Origin: Ophiosphaerella korrae
Taxonomy: Eukaryota > Ascomycota > Dothideomycetes > Pleosporales > Phaeosphaeriaceae
Direction of reading: 5' to 3'
Assembly: GCA_028456385.1 (NCBI GenBank)
Contig: JALNQF010000011.1
Coordinates: 372,001-436,000 of the forward strand
DNA length: 64,000 nucleotides
Shown: in pieces, positions 35,598 to 48,068 of the stretch
Numbering within the stretch: the first letter of the stretch is position 1
How the letters are laid out: the number at the start of each line of letters is the position of its first letter
Notes under the pieces: generated by a model
Database searches by the model: none
Seen by the model: the letters and a program-made list of their open reading frames with translations, nothing else
Told to the model about the DNA's origin: nothing
Position numbers and translations under genes: made by a program

Positions 35598-36620
35598 TTC
35601 AGCATCAAAGCGGAAGTGTAAGATAGGCCATCTCGTATGCGGCAGTGGCGAAGATTGCAAAAATAGCTTGTTCATTTTCATCGTTGCATTGCGGGAGTTT
35701 TGACATTGGATTTTAATCTTCCATAAATCTTTATCTGTCGAGGTGCTCCCGACGTGGCATCTTTGTGGTGACTTATATCTGCCTGGTTTGATGGTAATGT
35801 ATTGAAATGGTATGGTCCAGAGCAATATGAGAAAACATGATGACAACAATAAGGGTATTATGGAATCAGGCAGTCAATATAGCTTGCAGCCTCCTATGGG
35901 AAAGTTCTATCTGGAGGCCAAACCGCTTCGTCGCTTTCTCTTCTCATCACAACTACTTTACATCCACACGGCATGTCTGTCTATTCTCATTCTCTAATCA
36001 GAGCGGTTATGCAGATGGACAGGTCGACATTCTGTGATTGCATATTATGATTGGCGTGGATTTACAGGAGATAATGATGGGTATCCCGTCACAGACAGAT
36101 GATCACGAAGAGAGGTAGTCATCATTCAAAGCTGTGCTCTGTCCCAGAAAGGAAAGAGGACTGAAATGCTGATGATCTGAATTAACGTCACCTACTGCGA
36201 AGCGGGACACTTTTGTATTCAAGACTCAAAATATTGGCCTAAGATGTTTTAATATGGTTCTATAACATTTGTTCATAAAGAGCAGTAGCTCAGTAACAGG
36301 ATTGTTGTAGTGGGGTTGACGATGTCAATCATTTCGTCGCCATCATTCAAGCCTAGCCCGCCATTCTACCCCTGCAACAGAGATCCTGACAAGGCAGATT
36401 GACCGGACGGAGGGCAGGCAGAGATTTAAGATAGAATATATTATGCTTCTCTAATATTATCGCAATCAGGTGTTCATAGTAGGTCTTCCGAGAGTTTCTC
36501 CGTGCTCGCGTACAGGCACGACATTTTAGCAGTATTCAATGGCATTTTTATACGATTAGTTATATAATCAGGTACCCCACGCTCGCTCAATTATCGCCTC
36601 ACCCTCCAGCGACCTCAATC
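35598..36620. other. Intergenic, left flank of a transposon
   Basis: The first part is the SPT5 3' region. From about 36180 the sequence is AT-rich. CAGGTACCCCACGCTCGC at 36570-36587 looks like the outer part of a pogo-type element but no matching inverted copy was found to the right. Confidence 0.4.
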
Positions 36621-36624
36621 TGCT

Positions 36625-37974
36625 AGACCACTTAAGCTGCCGCATGTAAATTGGGCTAGAGCTTTCAGAAAGCGCCATCCCAAGATACAAGCTAGAAGGA
36701 TCGGAGCACTAGACTAGGATCGCCACGTGAAGAATATATATCCGAAGAACACACACTAGTTAAAGGTGATTGGAGCCCTGTTACAGGACGCAGCTATTCT
36801 ATCTGAGAATGTCTATAATATAGATGAGACTGGAGTCATGCTATCTATGCTTGGCTCTTTAAAGGTCCTTATAGGTAAGGATGACACGGGAAAACATAGA
36901 GGTGCACGGGTCAAACGCACCACTGTCACGGCCACAAAATGTATAAGCGCTGATGGTAGGTATCTAAACCCTATGATTATCTGGCCAGCTGCTACCCATC
37001 GGAGTAATTGGACTGTACATCCCACACCTAGGTGGCAATACGCATGCTCTGACTCTGAATACACTGATTCTTACATCAACCTATAATGGTTTGAGCGTAC
37101 ATTTGATCCGGAAACGAAGGAACGAGCTAATGGAAAGCCTCGAGCCCTCATCTATGATGGCTTTCGCACTCATGAAACTCTTGAGATTCTAGAGTTTTGC
37201 CTTGAGAACGACATCACCTTATGTATCCTATCTTCCCATACCTCTCATAAGCTCTAGCCCTGCGATGTTGCTGAATTTGCTCCGCTCAAGGCAGCCTACT
37301 AGGGTTAGGTTGAGCGATTAGAACGAGGCGGTGTTAATGCTATAGGTAAAGAGCATTTCACCTTTCTATTTAGCCGTGCAAGAAGTAAAGCCTTCACGTC
37401 GAGGAACATTAGAGCGGGTTTTTCTGCCTGTAGTTTGCTCCCATTCAACCCAGAAAGAGTGCTTCGAAGCATACCGAAGCCGCCGCCAGAATTGAGTGTG
37501 ATCGACACGAACGAGGCTAAGATATCGCTTTCTCAAGATGCTATTCGATCACCTATAACGCCTGTGACTGCGGTAACGACACAGGGTCTAGAATCACTGC
37601 AGAACATCATGATCAACCAAGCAGCTCAAGCCCTTGATGAGAGGACCAGGTGTAGCCTACAGCAGAACATCCAGAAATTCTCAAAGGCTGTTCACATGGC
37701 CTTTTCCAAGGGCATCCCCCAGCAAGACTAGATCCAATTCCTTATGAAAATCAACGATGAGAGTAAGGTGCGGCGATAGACCAAATCAGAGGCGCTAGCG
37801 AAGGGCGTGGGCGAGGTAAGGATTATGGGTCAGGACCAACTTGACGAAGCGCGGGCGAAGCGTGCTGAGATCAAGGCGTCCAAGGCCGCTAGAGGCAAGA
37901 CAAAGCGTGGACGGAAACGCAAAGGTGCCACGGAGGTAAGGAAGCAAAAATATAAAAATGGCAAGAGAGAGTGA
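36625..37974 (+). pseudogene. pogo/Fot1-like DDE transposase, eight in-frame stops
   Basis: A single frame holds from 36625 to TGA 37972-37974 and encodes a Tc1/mariner-superfamily transposase of the pogo/Fot1 type. VNWARAFRKRHPKIQARR is the end of the CENPB-like DNA-binding domain; NIDETGVMLS, LIYDGFRTHETLE and CDVAEFAPLKAAY hold the three catalytic aspartates; the tail is Lys/Arg-rich (KTKRGRKRKG). Eight stops interrupt it: TAG at 36715, 36757, 37255, 37300, 37306, 37729, 37777 and TAA at 37084. No frameshift was seen. The stop after NL at 37084 and the one before PCDV at 37255 sit where relatives have Gln, so CAA/CAG-to-TAA/TAG changes fit RIP. The N-terminal start and terminal repeats were not found. 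Confidence 0.88.
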
Positions 37975-38566
37975 AACGCTGGTTGTGGATCAGGCTGATC
38001 CAACCTGGAGAGCCCCTGTGGCGCCCATGACACATAATAGGGTCGCCTAGAAGAATATAAAATGATTGAGGGGCATACAAGAATTAATATTTCAGTTATC
38101 CTCTCTAATCAGTCGACATTACAAGATATGTAGGGCAGAACGTGCCTGCTGTGCCGGTACAGGATAGAGCACACAAGTTCATTTTCAGCAGAAGAGGTGA
38201 TGAGATCTGAACGCAAAGCCGCTGACGATGGGAAGCGAAATCACGTGGCGGGCATGTCGGATTATGTTCGGCGGCCTGTGCATTCATAATCAAGCTAATC
38301 TTGCCACTACAGGCGTTTGTTTAATATGGCTGGCTTATCGAATGAAGAGCCTATTGTATGACCGTGATTCGAAGATTAATCACTAATATAGCATTCTTAC
38401 CAGCACAACCTTCTCCTCATTATAGTAAGTCCGTTCCATAGTTATAAGCTGAAGCACCATTTGTCACAGGCTACGACCGTCATTCCACCAATCCACCAAA
38501 CGGCGGAGTTGCACGCTCCTCATTTTCATGTCGCACTCAACGGTGCCTCGGTAGACAATTACTATT
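37975..38566. other. Intergenic, transposon right flank
   Basis: No gene recognised. The region between the transposase and the HET pseudogene includes AT-rich sequence at about 38050-38110 that may be the element end, but no inverted terminal repeat could be matched. Confidence 0.4.
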
Positions 38567-40698
38567 ATGAACAACTATGAGCTAAGTCGATCGCATTATG
38601 AAGCTCTTCTACGAACAACCAAGCCGCTCTGTCAAGGATGCCTTGATATGAATCCGTCAGTATTTGATTCGAGAGCAATCACTTGGGCGAATTCTTATCC
38701 AAGCCTCAATTCTCGCAAAATTGTTTTGGGCGCCAGAAACGGATGCATGTCATGCACTATCATAGCTGCTGCATTTCACAATATCGGGCTCGACTTACAC
38801 ATGATGCATGACGCACAGCATGTATCGCTCTACAAAGAAGACCCAAGCGGCAGGCTGCTAGGGCTCATTATGCATAACGGAAAACCTAGCATTGTGGAGT
38901 TCTACACCATTGAAAGTGGGTTCTATCTTTCCCAGGCCACCTATTTCCATTCATCTTAAATCAATAGCATATCGACACAATAGAGCTAAGGGCTAACCCT
39001 CCACTTCACTCAGAAGATCCACCTTCACCATGGAGCATCATTAATCTCAAAACGCATCTCAGGGGCGACACGGCTTCAGAGGCTAGTTTCCGTGGCATCG
39101 AACAATGGATTCAGAATTGCAATGTAAAGCACAAAAGATGTTTGAATCCAACAAATGCAAAGCTACCTACCCGGGTTCTTGATCTTGGAAGATCAAATGA
39201 TTCTATCAAGCTGTTTGTTTCGAATGGCTTGTCGAGCCCATATATCTGCCTTAGTCATCGTTGGGGGCAATCGTCGACTATCTTGTGCACAAAACACACC
39301 TTTGACAATTATCAAAACAATATTCCATGGAGCTCTCTACCACCTTTGTTTCAGGACACTATAAGATTATGCCGCAGGCTTGGAATCCGATATCTATGGA
39401 TTGACAAGCTCTGCATAATCCAGTATGATAAAGTTGACTGGGCAAATGAAGGTTCAAAAATGGCCCAAATATTCGAAGGCTCTTCCCTTACAATTGCAGC
39501 AGCCATATCAAGAGATGACACAGACTCGCTGTTTCACCAAGATAGGGCACACTTCCCTAGCTTCAAATGCCACACTGGTCGGATAGTTGATGGTTCGTCG
39601 TATAACATATATTTTAGACTGCCCTTTCACTACCATCCGGCCAATGGTACTAGCTCAAAATTCAATCAGGATAACTATCCACTAATGACGCGCGCTTGGG
39701 TGTACCAGGAAAGGCTACTAGCTCCACGCGTCTTATATTTTGGCCAAGAGCTAAGTTGAGAATGTAGAGAGTAATCATTTTGTGAGTGCTCAGGAACGAG
39801 CCGCGGGATGAAATATGACCACAGCTTGTCCCTTGTGCCAGACACTCCACGCAAAATACTTTACTTGAAATGGCAAGAGATGGTAGAAGAATTCACTTGG
39901 CTCCATCTTAGCCATGAAGGAGATCGTCTACCGACCCTCTCTGGTCTTGCACAGCAATACGAGTGTCGCCTGAAGAGTGCGTATTTGGCCGGGCTCTGGG
40001 AGGAAAACTTGCCGACTGATCTGCTGTGGCTTTCCTATCCTGACTCTGCACGCAACGCACCGCATTACTCCACTAGAAGAACGAGGGAGTGGCGTGCACC
40101 TTCCTGGTCTTGGGCATCAGTCGAAGGCCCTATTTTATTTTCAAAAATCAATTCGTTTATGCACACGGGTGCGAATGAAGGGGTGTTCACATCGTGGATA
40201 CACTTAGTCTCCGCTGAATATTCACCGTCGTCCTCAGACCTGATGGGTACGGTGGCGGATGGGAAACTGATAATCAAAGGTCAAGGTCGGCCAGCTCACT
40301 TCAGTTACAGAGGGCGCCGTGGAGAATATGATACGCGACAGTTTTCCATGGACCATTCCAGCGCAGAGTCATTGTTCATCCATTCGAATTTTACTATTGA
40401 TGGGCATGAAGCTAATGTCGATTATGACCTCTTTGCACATGGACCCATGAAGCCGAATTGCGATTTGAGCATATATTGCTTATATATAGGTGGCATGCCC
40501 TTTACGCAGCGTATTTTTGTTCGAGCCTCGGGCGAGTACAAGTCACGCCCGGCTTTCAAAACATGGAGCCTGTTGCTACATCGTGTAGAAGATGGCAAGG
40601 CCTTTGAAAGAGTAGGAGTGTTGATGTGTGAACATTACGACAGATATGAAGCCCAGATTCGGGATAGCTTAGTTGATTGCATGATCACAATTATTTAA
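38567..40698 (+). pseudogene. HET-domain gene with two stops
   Basis: Heterokaryon-incompatibility (HET) domain protein. The N-terminal exon (38567 to about 38915) has the usual PLCQGCLD, NGCMSC and VEFYTIE pattern. The second exon, open from 38968, carries LPTRVLDLG, PYICLSHRWG, RLGIRYLWIDKLCIIQYD, EGSSLTIAAAISRDDT and TRAWVYQERLLAPRVLYFG, the core HET motifs, then a typical C-terminal part with WRAPSWSWASVEGP. Within this exon TGA at 39757-39759 and TAA at 39772-39774 cut the frame just after RVLYFGQELS; relatives read ...W-E-C-R-E... here, so TGG-to-TGA and probably CAA-to-TAA. The splice between the exons is unresolved: the obvious donor GTGGGT at 38916 is one base out of phase with the acceptor at 38967. 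As it stands the protein would end inside or just after the HET domain. Confidence 0.88.
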
Positions 40699-41048
40699 CA
40701 ACCCGATTTTATTAAAGATCCAACGAATCAAGTTGCTGCTTCTTTTCTTAATCAACAATCATCAGAACATTTTGTTCAACCTTGCACTCATGGGTCGCCT
40801 CTATCATTCTCCACCGCCAAACACGCCACTCGGAATACACTTTCAAGGCTCACTAGAGTCTATAGAGAAGCTTTTTCTAGATGCATCCTGGCTTTCATTT
40901 GAACCTTTCCCGCAGCCTGGAGGCAAGAAACTTCATAAAATCCGCACGGTAGATAATCCATTCTCAATATATCTCTATTACGTCAATGTGTGCTGGAAGA
41001 ATCTCAAATGCAAGTGTATGCGCTGCTAGCAAATCCCGTGCCTCATCG
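40699..41048. other. Intergenic with a short open frame
   Basis: A 98-codon plus-strand frame (40733-41029) includes SPPPNTPLGIHFQGSLESI and WLSFEPFPQPGGKKLH, which could be a remnant, but it has no recognisable domain. The region lies between two convergent genes. Confidence 0.3.
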
Positions 41049-41910
41049 TCAGGAGTCATGCCGCTTCTCTAGCCACCGAATTAATTTAGCCATAGCGCCT
41101 TCTCCTAACTTCTGACTGCACGCTTTGCTGTACACGTGTTGGAACAAACCTGACAGCTTCGTGAAGGTTGTATCGCATACAGGACATTTAAAAGGATACA
41201 CCAGCTCGCTATACATAGATTTTAGGTCCTTGCGAGTCAGCAGTTCATCCAGATAATATTGGTCAATATATGCCTTTTGCTGAAAACACACCGCAGCAGA
41301 TTCGTTCAAGTCGATTATGTCGATGCCGGAGAGACAATTGCCGGATTCTAAGTGTATAATCATCGCAGGGTAGACGGAGAACTTCCGATAGCAACCGTAG
41401 CATTCAATCGATGGCTCTAAATGGACCATTTTATGCTGGACCCTGTGTTAACGTAGAGTTCAAACGACAGGCTCCTTACTTGCATGTTCGAGGTTGCTCA
41501 GGCTCTCGAAATGCCTCTCGCAGTCGCGACAAACATTTTCTTCCTCCAGATGAGCGAGATACTCCTGCGATCCAGCCACCCAGATTGTTCCTGCCCCGTC
41601 ATTGCAGCCGTCGCATACAAATCGGTGCTTTGTCTTCCGGTGATGTGCTAGCAATTTGTCCCAAGTAGTGCTATCGAATCCACAGATCTCGCACCGGTTA
41701 TGGCTGGCGGAGTCGTCGTAGTGTTGTTGTAATGCTCTTGGTGAGCAGAAATCTCGGTCACACCGGGAACAGGACGTCTTCCTGCTTGCTCTATTAACGA
41801 CATACGCATAGCATGATATTAGGAGGATACCCTACCCCATTGATAGGAATAGAGGTCTGTGAACCAGCACGAGGACGGTGGTTTATTGTGGGGACTGGCT
41901 GTCTAGTGTA
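41049..41910 (-). CDS. C2H2 zinc-finger protein (5' end not placed)
   Basis: Minus-strand multi-finger protein. Reading from the 5' side: CSRCDRDFCSPRALQQHYDD, CEICGFDSTTWDKLLAHH, CDGCNDGAG, CRDCERHFESLSNLEH, then after an intron HKMVH, CYGCYRKFSVYPAMIIHLES, and CPVCDTTFTKLSGLFQHVY, ending at 41049. Two introns are proposed: about 41794-41838 (GTAGGG...TAG), which restores frame before ASRKTSC, and 41436-41483, which uses a GC donor (GCAAGT) and CAG acceptor. The second is required because only that junction gives C-x2-C-x12-H-x3-H. The exon upstream of 41839 has in-frame sequence NHRPRAGSQTSIPI but no start codon. Probably a DNA- or RNA-binding protein; several copies of this finger style occur in Pezizomycotina. 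Confidence 0.7.
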
Positions 41911-42441
41911 TCTTTATGGGCAGGGATGACGATCCCGTAAAACGCTAGTGCTGTTTAGCCACACTTAACAGGTCACGCGCGCACGGGTGGCTACGTAAGA
42001 TATGCACGATACCAACTAGGGCAGCGGCAGCGCATAATACTGCTTACCAGTGCAGCCACAAGGCTAAAGAGAGTTGCCCAATGCCATGGCCAAGTTCACG
42101 GCCCCATAGGTGAACAGATTTATGGTATCAAGGGCCACGTTTTGGTGAAGTACAGCGCTACGGACTAAGCTGTCGCTGAACAAACAAGAACAACGCTCGT
42201 CTTCTGGCGTGAAGGTGACTGATGCAAGGGTAATTTTTAACATGCAAGATCAAAGTGCGTTCTTATGAAGACATGTAATAATGCTCGACTGGTTAAGCTT
42301 AGCCAATATGTATCGCTTCGCAGTGGGTGACATTATCCATCCATCCATACACGACCCACCGCGGTATAAATGTAAAAACTGCTCAATATCTTTCGCCTGC
42401 TAATATTTACTCTTGGTGAAATAATTACAAAAGTTTAAAGT
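41911..42441. other. Intergenic
   Basis: No gene recognised. It lies between the 5' side of the C2H2 gene and the 3' end of the DHA1 transporter, and may contain the missing first exon of the former. Confidence 0.4.
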
Positions 42442-44110
42442 TTACGGTCTGGCTGTGAATCTGCTGCGCTCCCTCAGCAGCTTACCCCATTTCCACAGCA
42501 CCACCATCAGCACACTGCAGAGGACCATGAAGCCTGCAAGTAAGCTTACTCCTCCGTCGATACCGATGCCGTCGAACATTGGCTTCGAGAACAAAATGGC
42601 TGCCAGGGCGAGTACACTTCGTGAGAAACTGTTGGCGGCGAAAATGCTTGCGGCATAGCGCGGATAGATGTTTGGGATGTACAAAAAGATTGCTTGTACG
42701 ATGAAGTAAATTCCAAAGAGGGCCATGGAGAGGCCTATAGTAGGCACTATCCAGTGCACACTTTCGCGCGCAGACCAGGCTATCGTAAAGTCAGCAGATG
42801 CTAAAAGCAGAACTAGATAGATGCCACTTACCATATAGGAAGAGCCCGGCTGGAATGATGGGACTAGCCACCATGCCGGGAATCAGATAGTTCTCGACCT
42901 CACCAAAGGTTCCGTTGAAAAGTGCCGGGAAGACTCGGAACCTAAGGTAAAGGCACTGGATCAAAAATCCGAGAACGGCTACCGGTACAACGCAAAGAAA
43001 TACCAGGGCTGTGCTTTGAGCCTTGAAGCCGTAAATGACTGGGTAGACAAGCGGTAGCGATTCAAAGAAGGAGTAGTAAATTCCATATGCCAAGCCAATG
43101 TACAGTGTTGTGAACAGGATGGCTGGGTCGAGAGCATTGATTTCCCAGGGTTTAATGAGCGCATCGAAAAGCAGGCTAGTTACCTTGAGGTTCTTGAGTG
43201 TTCGTTCTGATTGAGACATGAGATTCTGGTTTCCGGTCTGCTCGCGTAGACGTTTCGCCTTGTAGTATAGGATTGTCGGAGCGGAGGATTCAGGCATCAA
43301 AAATAGCATCATCAGGTAGGCAGGTCCCGCAATGATCATTAACTCCCAGCTTGAAAATCTCCAGCCAAGGTCTTTGACGGCGTAGGTTGACAGTGTTGGG
43401 CCCAGTGCTGGCCCTAGAGTAGCCACAGCAGCCCATAGAGCGATGGCAAACGGAACAAATGGTGGTGCCCAGATATCTGTGAGGGATGCGCCAGCAGTCG
43501 CCAGGCAAGGAGATGCCATGAACCCCAGTAGAAATCGAAGAATCATGAGACCTGGGTAGTTGTTGACGAGCGCTGTTGGAATACATAGAATGACGAAAAG
43601 GAAGCCTGATACAGCATATGGAGGATTACGGCCAATTACAGGTACCTCTGAGAGGGGCGAGAAGAGCAAACACCCGAGCCCATATCCCAGGACATATAGA
43701 GCAAGGCCCAGAGAACTCTCGACATGGCTAAGACCGAACTTTCTCTGGATATCTTGCTGAGAAGATGTGTAAATAGAGGAGCCTACGTAAACGGCAAAAG
43801 TATAGAAAGAGATTACGAAAGTTATGATGACCTTGTGGCTCATAGGCCAGTTCTGAGGATTGCTCGGATCGTTGGGCCCGCTCCAATCGACGAGGCTGGT
43901 CTGGTACGCTTTGAGCTCACTGCCAAAGGCAGCATCGTTGTTGGCGGTAGGTACAATTTCCGAGGATGCATCGGCATTGGCGGCAGGTACGTTGTCGGTC
44001 GATGAAGAGGCTGAGATGCCTTTGCCGGTATCACGCGAAAAGTCTAGATTGCCCTTTGTGGCGTATCGAAATATGGTCCCTGCCGGAGAGTGGACGAACA
44101 AATAAGACAT
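42442..44110 (-). CDS. DHA1-family MFS drug:H+ antiporter-like transporter
   Basis: Twelve-helix major facilitator of the DHA1 (TPO/FLR-like) family, expected in the plasma membrane as a proton-driven exporter of drugs, polyamines or metabolites. Exons 44110-42832 and 42779-42442 (52-nt intron) give 538 residues. The N-terminal cytosolic tail of about 90 residues is Ala/Ser/Asp-rich and ends in the family signature DWSGPNDPSNPQNWP. Helix 1 starts at VIITFVISFYTFAVYVG; the loop 2-3 motif is PLSEVPVIGRNPPY; the motif C-like stretch is ALWAAVATLGPALGPTL in helix 5; the large central loop has MPESSAPTILYYKAKRLR. The last helices are in exon 2. Its start is the first ATG in frame. Intact; substrate unknown. 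Confidence 0.93.
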
Positions 44111-46386
44111 GTTGGGGCAGTACCTTGTGTATCCAAGATATAAAGAAGTCCCAGGGTATGTCTTCTAGGGCTGTGTTGCTGAGCTTCACCACCTATCTAG
44201 GCATTATATAGCAGGCCGGCCAGCACTTGCCTGTCTTGTTTGCCCGATAGCTCCTGCCAAGATAGAAGTCATTATGACTGTGAGCGAGCGGATTAGAAAT
44301 ATAGCCTCTGTTGCCGACGGACGAAATCCAGAGGCGGTGGTGCTAACTGTGTGATCTGACTCAGTCTTTCGTCATCAAGCACCAATAGCTGTCAGTCGAT
44401 GTTGAGAGCTAAGAGAGCCGCCAAAAAGCACAAGGCAATCACCGCCATAGTCATCAAACGGAGACGGAGTTTACGCAGTCAGCCAGTTCCACGGTCGCAG
44501 ATGTGATTGGATGCGCTAGCCGTTCGCGTCTGCTTATCTGATCGACGAGGATGCCCACGCAAGGCGGACAAAAATTTCAAGTGTTGGCACGGGCTTAACA
44601 ACCAAAATTCCATCTCAGACATGTGCATATCTGACATCATCATCAAGCTGCCTTAGATATCCGACTGCCTGGGTCCTGGGTCTAGCATATTTGGGTTTTC
44701 AACACGTGCTTATTTTTTTAACAAAACTCTTTCCGATGTGATAGTGTAACGATCCCGATAACGCGATAATTACCCTACCTTAATAACAACAAATCTTCAA
44801 TATATAATATGGCAGAGGGTAGTACGGGAGCTACGAATAGAGATTTGCAGCTAGTTGAATACAGGAAAGGGGCTAACCCAGCCTTAACTAATAGGCCTAG
44901 GTTACCGTAGGTTCTTGGAGACTGCTGGTGTCCCGTAACTCATGGCTTAATTTTCTTAGACTTTTACTTGAATTTTAAGGTATACTACCTAGGTATATTA
45001 TTTATTTACGTATAGTGTTAATACCAACGATAGTAGCTGAGAAATAATTAGTTGAAGTTTTGATAAAAATAGTGTTCGCCACATAATTTCTTGGCTCTTA
45101 CTTCACACTACTAGTTAAACAATAAAATTTGCTCAAAGGATGGGCTTGTGTGTGTGTGTGTAAGTTGTTTAACGTCCCTAAAGGAAGGACTTGTGAATGT
45201 ATGAATCATGTAATAAGACACTAGCAATCAAGTAATTTCATCTCGCTAACCGGTGATATGTGGCGCTAGAAAGGCATAAGGATCAAGAAGGCCTCGAAAC
45301 TTATCCGGCTATCGTGATTCAACGGTTGCTAACATGACTAACTAATAGTAGGGTAGCCGAAGTTTTATGTGCTCTCAGCTGAGGCAGGCATAGAGGCAAA
45401 AGCAATCTACGAAAAGCGACGATAATTGCCGTGGATCCTTTCAAGGGAAGCATCTTTACCTCCAGTGGGGATGCGTACTAGCATTATATTGGGGAATGCG
45501 GGCCTCTATGATATGACATATCAAGGGGAGAATGCACACGAAACATTCCAGAAAACGTCCAAATGCCCAGACGTGCGAACACATATCCATATAAGACTAC
45601 GGAGACGAGGATACAATTGTGCCGCATAGAGATACCAAGGAACGCCGCCAATTTCTGAACGGACGATTGCCGCCTTTGAGAGTGAGCGTCCACCTTGAGC
45701 CGGGCAAAGACCATGCTTGGGATGATGGGATACCGCTAAGTGACGAACAAGAGTGAATTATGGACGAGGCATTATTCGGACCAGAGTAACAATCCATGCT
45801 TTGTCTTCGGACCCTTCTCCCGCAGCCAGTCCATGGGTCAAGTTCGTGTCCCCTAGGACACCCACCAACCAGCCTGCCTCATTCGACTTTATCGTGCCCG
45901 CTGATTCTCACACAGGATTTCCAATCTCGAAACAACCTTGTGAGTTTGCTAATGTTCAGAGGCCACCTCATGGAGCTATTGAGATACGTGCTTGGGGAAG
46001 CAAGGTTTCCAGTAAGTTCCGACAATGGCGAATAGCTTCGCGGTATATGAAATAGTCGGTTAAGTCGCCATAGCTGGATTTGGTGAGCTGAGTAGCAAGC
46101 ACCCCAACATGTTGCATATCAGGCGTTCTCCAGGCGAGCGCTATCAAACGCTTTTCAACCTCGATCTCGACAAACTTAAGAATATTGTAATGTTTCTCCG
46201 TGGTAGCAATAGGCCCCTTTGCTTCCATAGAAATCGAGGTGCTACGTGTGGTGGAACCGTTGAGAGATTCCCATGCTGGCGGAGCGAAGAGAGGGTCGTC
46301 GCGTGAACCTGTCGAATGATAGAACTTGAAATTCTTGCCCGACTCAAAAGCCCGAATGGACACCAGTACAATAAATTCGAACGGAA
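44111..46386. other. Gene-poor, AT-rich stretch with possible remnants
   Basis: AT-rich from about 44600 to 45250 with a (GT)n microsatellite near 45148-45161. Two overlapping frames are candidates but exclude each other over part of their length: plus 45753-46055 (has NQPASFDFIVPADS and PPHGAIEIRAWGSKVS) and minus 46363-45968 (has EVEKRLIALAWRTPDMQHV and DYFIYREAIRHCRNLLETL). Neither has a recognised domain or clear splice sites, so neither is called as a gene. Confidence 0.4.
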
Positions 46387-48068
46387 CTACCGCGTCATCT
46401 TTCTATTCTTATCCCGGGATATTGACTTACTCTTCTCTGCAAAGGTATCACAGAGCGAGAAGAAGCTACTAGCGGCCTTTCTGGCCCTGACCGAATTCCG
46501 CCGTCCAGATTCCTAGTCAAATTACCAACCCCTCTAGCACTCCAACTCAACCTGTAGCGTTTTCGATGACCAGCAGCATGGCCAGCCCTCGTTATGTTCC
46601 TACTACTCACCTCCGCAGTATATGGCGCCACAGCCGCCACCCACTTCCTATTCAAAAAGCCATCCAACTTCTCATTAATCGCGCTCTCAACCTGCTCCCC
46701 CGCCTCCTCGATATATTCCGCTACCATGACATCCAACTCCTGAAGCTTCTCATCTACCATCTTCTCAATATCATCTTGTAATTCCTCGAGCGCGTCGTCT
46801 TTCCTGTTCTGTATGTCGAGCTTCTGTTCCTCAACGGTCACGAGAAATTCCTCGTCGGCGGTGCTCCGCAGACATTGAGCGTCGTATGCGGTGTTCTCGC
46901 AGATGGTAGTAAGCTTTTGTTCGGCGTAGGCGGCGGCTCGGGCAGAGAGGAGGGCGCGCAGGGAGCGGATGGAGTGGAGGGACGGCGGAACAGTGGGGTT
47001 TGTAGTGGGGTTCGAGTTTGAATTAGACGGAGGTGGTGAAGGTGAGACGGATCTAGATTTGTCGATGAATTGAGCGAGCATCTCCGGGAACATTTTTTGC
47101 ATCATCTTTCTCACGGCATCCTCTAGATGAGGATGGATATGCGGTGATTCGGCGCGTGGAGACCGGGGACACGGGTTTGGTGCACGAACAGAGCGAGCAT
47201 GTGGCGATGTAGCGTGAGAGGGATGACGGGCACGCGGCGATTCGTCGACAGTGGAGGGCGGTGGCCTAGGACTGGGAGTTGAAATTGTGGTAGCCTTCTC
47301 AGTAGGCGAACCTTCAGGCACATAGAACACGCGTTTCGGCGGTGGCGCTTGTGGTGGGCTGTTTGAGACTATGATTGCGTGTCAATCAAGCGTGGGAAGG
47401 GGTGATCAGGACTGAGAATACTCACATTGCCCGGGACGCTTGTGGCTCGCCTTGGTGTATGGTGGAGGTTCATCCGACACATGATGCTCAGTGGGGCTGA
47501 AGACTGACCAGTCTTCAAGCCTGCGTCCTTTGAGGTTCTTCTCATCAACGGGGAAGCCCCTGAATGCCTCTGGCTGGCCAACGATATTCAAGAACAGGCT
47601 ATGCTGGCACTGGTGAAGCCAATTCCAGTCAAACAGTATTGTTATCTCGGTGGCTTTGGCAAGGCCGACGAGCTGGCGGAAGAGAACCTCGTGGCCGGCT
47701 TTGGGTGCGATGCTTCCTAGCGCATTGGGACAGAGGATGGGGCAGGGTTTCTTGAGATTCAGCGACAGAGCTCGAACTTCACACATGTGGTTTCGTGCAA
47801 TATGGGTCAATTCTGTTTTTGTAAGAGCCCTTGTTGCAGTTTTGCGGGTAGTTGTAGTAGGGAGGAGGCTGTCAGCATCGTATATGAAGTTGAAGGGTTG
47901 CGGCTTTGCGAAACCGTGCACGTGAGTTGCGTGTTGGAGAGAGAAGGTGGCATGCAATTTGTTTTTGTCATGCTTGACCTGAAAAGTGCATAGTAGGAGT
48001 GGCGCATTATTGGTTGTAACACAAGCCAATGCAGCAATACCGCCCCTACGCAAGAGGTCGTGTGTCAT
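46387..48068 (-). CDS. Conserved-looking coiled-coil protein of unknown function
   Basis: Three exons on the minus strand, 48068-47426, 47368-46611 and 46512-46387, give 508 residues with closing phases. The N-terminal 200 residues (FIYDADSLLP, HEVLFRQLVGLAKATEIT) may form a folded domain that I do not recognise; then a proline/serine-rich linker (DEPPPYTKASHKRP, PPPKRVFYVPEG); then a predicted coiled coil at roughly residues 340-430 (EEQKLDIQNRKDDALEEL, DIEKMVDEKLQEL); and a basic C-terminus (KSKSISRDKNRKMTR). The last intron (46513-46610, GTGAGT...CTAG) was preferred to read-through because it gives a coherent basic tail. No function is claimed. Confidence 0.7.

Noticed and set aside
37735..38080. 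Search for terminal inverted repeats and TA duplication of the pogo-like element
   Set aside because: No convincing match could be found by eye between 36500-36620 and 37980-38110.
45753..46363. Opposed frames with protein-like segments
   Set aside because: Each is plausible alone but they overlap antisense and neither has a family, start context or splice structure.
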